Assembly (NCBI GenBank): GCA_031288575.1
Contig: JAITRD010000188.1
Span: forward strand, 1-8,719
Origin: Treponema sp.
GTDB taxonomy: Bacteria > Spirochaetota > Spirochaetia > Treponematales > Breznakiellaceae
DNA length: 8,719 bases
Direction: 5' to 3'
Of this stretch, positions 7,430 to 8,719 are shown piece after piece. The notes under the pieces were generated by a model, which ran no database searches, was not told the DNA's origin, and saw only the letters and a program-made list of their open reading frames with translations. Within the stretch, counting starts at the first letter, position 1. Each line of letters begins with the position of its first letter. Made by a program: the position numbers and the translations under genes.

Positions 7430-7578
7430 TCACCAGCTCCGCCCCGTATAAAAAGCGGAGGTTCCTTTTCATGGATCATACATTATTATCTCCCCTGGCC
7501 GACGACGTGTTTAAAGCCATCTTCGCCGACCAGCGGAACATCGACAACCTCGCCGCTCTCCTCAGGCCCGTCACCCGC

Positions 7579-7587
7579 CTCCCCGAT
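7579..7587 (+). repeat. Target site duplication, left copy
   Basis: CTCCCCGAT directly abuts the left inverted repeat and is repeated exactly at the other end (7831-7839). It encodes Leu-Pro-Asp in the host gene. A perfect 9-bp direct repeat flanking inverted repeats indicates transposase-mediated insertion. Confidence 0.92.
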
Positions 7588-7604
7588 CTAAACTTGACCC
7601 ACAA
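7588..7604 (+). repeat. Terminal inverted repeat, left
   Basis: CTAAACTTGACCCACAA, identical to the reverse complement of 7814-7830. It contains TTGACC, a -35-like hexamer, but no convincing -10 lies at the right distance inward. Confidence 0.92.
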
Positions 7605-7646
7605 TTCAGGCAGTAAATTTATTACTCCCGAGGCTGTTACCCCCTT

Positions 7647-7781
7647 TTAGGCTAAAGTTGCCCCACTTTGCTTGAGCAAGTCCGCAAGGGAGGGGGAAAG
7701 GCCGGGAAAAACATTTGGAATTCCCCGCCGGAGCGTATCGAAGATAGCGGAGGCGGACTCTACAAGCGTTTTTCCCGGCAT
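7647..7781 (-). CDS. 44-residue small ORF inside the fold-back element
   Basis: On the minus strand an ATG at 7781-7779 follows AAAGGAGG (7794-7787) with 5 nt between, a near-ideal ribosome binding site. The frame runs 44 codons (MPGKTLVESASAIFDTLRRG, then IPNVFPGLSPSLADLLKQSG, then ATLA) to TAA at 7649-7647. The two halves could form short amphipathic helices around a proline-rich turn. The binding site and start lie in the right arm of the internal inverted repeat; the left arm has AGG where the start codon would be. The family is not recognised. It may be a remnant of the parent element's gene, a true small protein or chance. No good promoter is visible in front of it. Confidence 0.35.
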   Translation of the reverse strand: MPGKTLVESASAIFDTLRRGIPNVFPGLSPSLADLLKQSGATLA

Positions 7782-7799
7782 TTTCCCCTCCTTTGCGGA
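7681..7799. repeat. Internal long inverted repeat of the element
   Basis: Arms 7681-7712 and 7768-7799 are complementary at 29 of 32 positions, with a 55-nt centre that itself pairs partly (CCGCC/GGCGG and TATC/GATA). Transcribed RNA from either strand would form a long stem; on the minus strand it would bury the ribosome binding site and start codon of the small ORF. Confidence 0.88.
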
Positions 7800-7813
7800 A
7801 ATTACTCAGAATT

Positions 7814-7830
7814 TTGTGGGTCAAGTTTAG
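7814..7830 (-). repeat. Terminal inverted repeat, right
   Basis: Reverse complement of the left end over all 17 bp. It ends with TAG directly before the right target duplication, so any read-through from inside the element in the host gene's frame is stopped here. Confidence 0.92.
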
Positions 7831-7839
7831 CTCCCCGAT
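7831..7839 (+). repeat. Target site duplication, right copy
   Basis: Second exact copy of CTCCCCGAT, immediately after the right inverted repeat. The host gene's frame continues from ATT at 7840. Confidence 0.92.
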
Positions 7840-8528
7840 ATTGAAGTCCAGGTCTGCCGCCAGGCCGCCATCCGGCAGCGGATTCTCTACTATATGGCCC
7901 GGCTGATCGCGGATCAGATCCGGAAGGGGGACCAATACGAAGGGCTGCGACAGGTGATCATGGTCATCATCTGCGATCACATCATTCTGGAGGAGGCCGG
8001 GCGGTACCTCAACACGTTTTTTCTAAGGACTGAAGGGAGCGAAATACGCTTTACGGATCTGGTAAAAATTATTACGATAGAGTTACCGAAGGTACCGCGG
8101 GAACGGGACGGGGATGCGGCGTGGCCCTGGGCGCGTTTTTTCATATGCCGGAGTGAGAAGGAGTTTGATATGCTGGCGAAGGAACACCCCGAAGTGGGGA
8201 AGGCGGTAGGGACGCTAAAAAAGATGAGTTTAGGGGAACAGCTTCGGGAACTGATGTTTCAAGAGACGGTACGGACAGCCGACCGTCTTGCCCGGGAGTC
8301 CTATGTCCGGGAGGTTCAGGAGAAAAGCAGGGAGAAGGGCCTTCAGGAAGGTAAGGAGGAAGGCCGTAAGGAAGGCAAGGAAGAAGGCAGAGAGGAAGGC
8401 CGCAGGGTAGAGCGGGAAAAGGCATTCCGGGAGAAGCTGGAGGCGGCCCGGAAGCTCAAAGCGGAGGGGCTTTCCGCGGACCGTATTGCGGACATTCTGG
8501 AATTGCCGCGGGAAAGGGCGGAAGAGGC

Positions 8529-8546
8529 ATAACCCGAAAAGGTTAT
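8529..8546. terminator. Weak hairpin at the end of the Rpn pseudogene
   Basis: ATAACC (8529-8534) and GGTTAT (8541-8546) form a 6-bp stem with loop CGAAAA, overlapping the TAA stop. There is no T run, so intrinsic termination would be weak. It lies between two convergent genes, where a terminator is expected. Confidence 0.25.
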
Positions 8547-8568
8547 ATGAACGAAGCGGATCCCGGGC

Positions 8569-8588
8569 AGGCTGCCGGCGCGGCGCCT
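8569..8588. terminator. GC-rich hairpin between convergent genes
   Basis: AGGC-T-GCCG and CGGCGCCT form an 8-bp stem with one bulged T and a GCG loop. On the minus strand it would lie about 20 nt after the permease stop codon. No U-tract follows on either strand, so it may be a transcript-end stabiliser or simply a GC-rich palindrome. Confidence 0.25.
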
Positions 8589-8607
8589 GAAGGGCGGTTG
8601 GGCCGGC

Positions 8608-8719
8608 CTATTCCCCCGCCAGGGCCTCCACGGGATCCAGCCTGGCCGCCCGGATGGCCGGGTGGAGGCCGAAGAAGATGCCCACCACCGCGGAAAAGAT
8701 AAAGGCGATGAGGCAGTTC
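8608..8719 (-). CDS. ABC transporter permease, MacB/FtsX type, C-terminal tail only
   Basis: Only the last 36 residues are in the window. A hydrophobic helix (CLIAFIFSAVVGIFFGLHPA) is followed by IRAARLDPVEALAGE and TAG at 8610-8608. The pattern of last membrane helix, Gly-x-x-Pro-Ala, then AARLDPVEAL is the standard end of MacB-like permeases, which work with an ATPase to move lipoproteins, peptides or drugs across the envelope. Substrate cannot be told from this tail. The gene converges on the Rpn pseudogene with a 75-nt gap. Confidence 0.88.
   Translation of the reverse strand, partial: NCLIAFIFSAVVGIFFGLHPAIRAARLDPVEALAGE

Larger units (their letters stand above)
7588..7830. mobile_element. 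243-bp MITE-like fold-back element
   Basis: A small non-autonomous element, too short for a transposase. The ends are perfect 17-bp inverted repeats CTAAACTTGACCCACAA (7588-7604; complement at 7814-7830). Similarity continues imperfectly to about 35 nt (TTCAGGCAGTAAAT against TTCTGAGTAAT). A second inverted repeat inside pairs 7681-7712 with 7768-7799 (29 of 32 positions). Its apex carries CCGCC/GGCGG (7725-7729, 7752-7756) and TATC-GAA-GATA (7736-7746). The right half therefore mirrors the left except for about 59 unpaired nt at 7622-7680. Mobilisation would need a transposase supplied in trans by a related insertion sequence that generates 9-bp duplications. I do not recognise the ends as a named family. 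It carries a small minus-strand ORF. Confidence 0.92.
7471..8532 (+). pseudogene. Rpn/PD-(D/E)XK nuclease-family protein, split by a mobile element
   Basis: Rpn-type proteins (RpnA-like, also annotated PDDEXK_2 transposase/nuclease) are DNA nucleases linked to recombination. The N-terminal part is 7471-7587 (39 codons, MDHTLLSPLADDVFKAIF...RLPD). It then reads into the inserted element and stops at TAG 7648-7650. The C-terminal part resumes at 7840 in the same phase (IEVQVCRQAAIRQRILYYMARL) and runs to TAA 8530-8532. It includes GDQYEGLRQVIMVIICDH, FTDLVKIITIELPKVP, WPWARFF, a Lys/Glu/Gly-rich stretch at about 8338-8405, and a closing KAEGLSADRIADILELP helix pair typical of the family. An ATG at 7894 could start only a truncated C-terminal protein. 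Even after removing the insertion, about 45 core residues, including the expected catalytic Asp region, would be missing, although the Glu of IEVQV remains. GGAGG (7457-7461) precedes the start. Confidence 0.88.

Noticed and set aside
7421..7440. Sigma-54 promoter upstream of creD (TGGTGATTGCT)
   Set aside because: The GG and GC elements are only 5 nt apart instead of the required 10.
7588..7830. Group II intron, riboswitch or attachment site
   Set aside because: Perfect terminal inverted repeats and a 9-bp target duplication are explained by DNA transposition; no intron domain V-like or aptamer pattern was seen.
7606..7980. 124-codon minus-strand frame across the element boundary
   Set aside because: It runs from inside the host gene antisense into the element, with no family signal; the better-supported minus ORF in the element is in another frame with its own ribosome binding site.
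8340..8405. Short tandem repeats as a CRISPR or minisatellite
   Set aside because: The repeated purine-rich units encode the Lys-Glu-Gly-rich linker common in this protein family; there are no spacers of uniform length.

Overview
The window most likely comes from a spirochaete of the genus Treponema, probably a termite-gut type. The GC content is mid-50s by eye. It carries hprK and ptsH without visible sugar-specific PTS genes, a sigma-54-type two-component pair, and an Rpn/PD-(D/E)XK family protein with an N-terminus and a Lys-Glu-Gly-rich tail of the kind I associate with treponemes. The genus is an inference from gene content and protein style; no rRNA or other phylogenetic marker is present.

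Positions 1-5949 form one plus-strand, operon-like block: hprK (5' end cut off by the window), ptsH, a PAS-less NtrY/AtoS-like membrane histidine kinase, an NtrC/AtoC-like sigma-54 activator, lexA and holA. The junctions are tight: a 14-nt gap, then GTGA, ATGA and ATGA overlaps, then a 1-nt gap. HprK and HPr form a phosphorylation switch at Ser46 of HPr. The kinase and activator should pass a membrane signal to sigma-54 promoters. LexA is the self-cleaving SOS repressor, and HolA is the DNA polymerase III delta subunit. Carbon-state signalling, sigma-54 control, DNA damage and replication therefore share one apparent transcript.

Positions 5956-7335 hold creD on the minus strand, convergent with holA and only 6 nt from its stop. 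Positions 7336-7470 are an AT-richer divergent promoter region between creD and the next gene.

Positions 7471-8532 are the accessory part. An Rpn-family gene is split by a 243-bp non-autonomous element (7588-7830). The element has 17-bp perfect terminal inverted repeats, a perfect 9-bp target duplication (CTCCCCGAT), a second 32-bp inverted repeat inside (29/32 matches), and a 44-codon minus-strand ORF behind a near-ideal ribosome binding site. Removing the element and one duplication copy restores the reading frame exactly. The restored protein would still lack roughly 45 residues of the nuclease core, so the host gene seems to have been damaged before the insertion.

The window closes with the C-terminal tail of an ABC transporter permease of the MacB/FtsX type on the minus strand (8608-8719). 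I see no complete new defence or biosynthetic system. The most original object is the fold-back element with its embedded small ORF.
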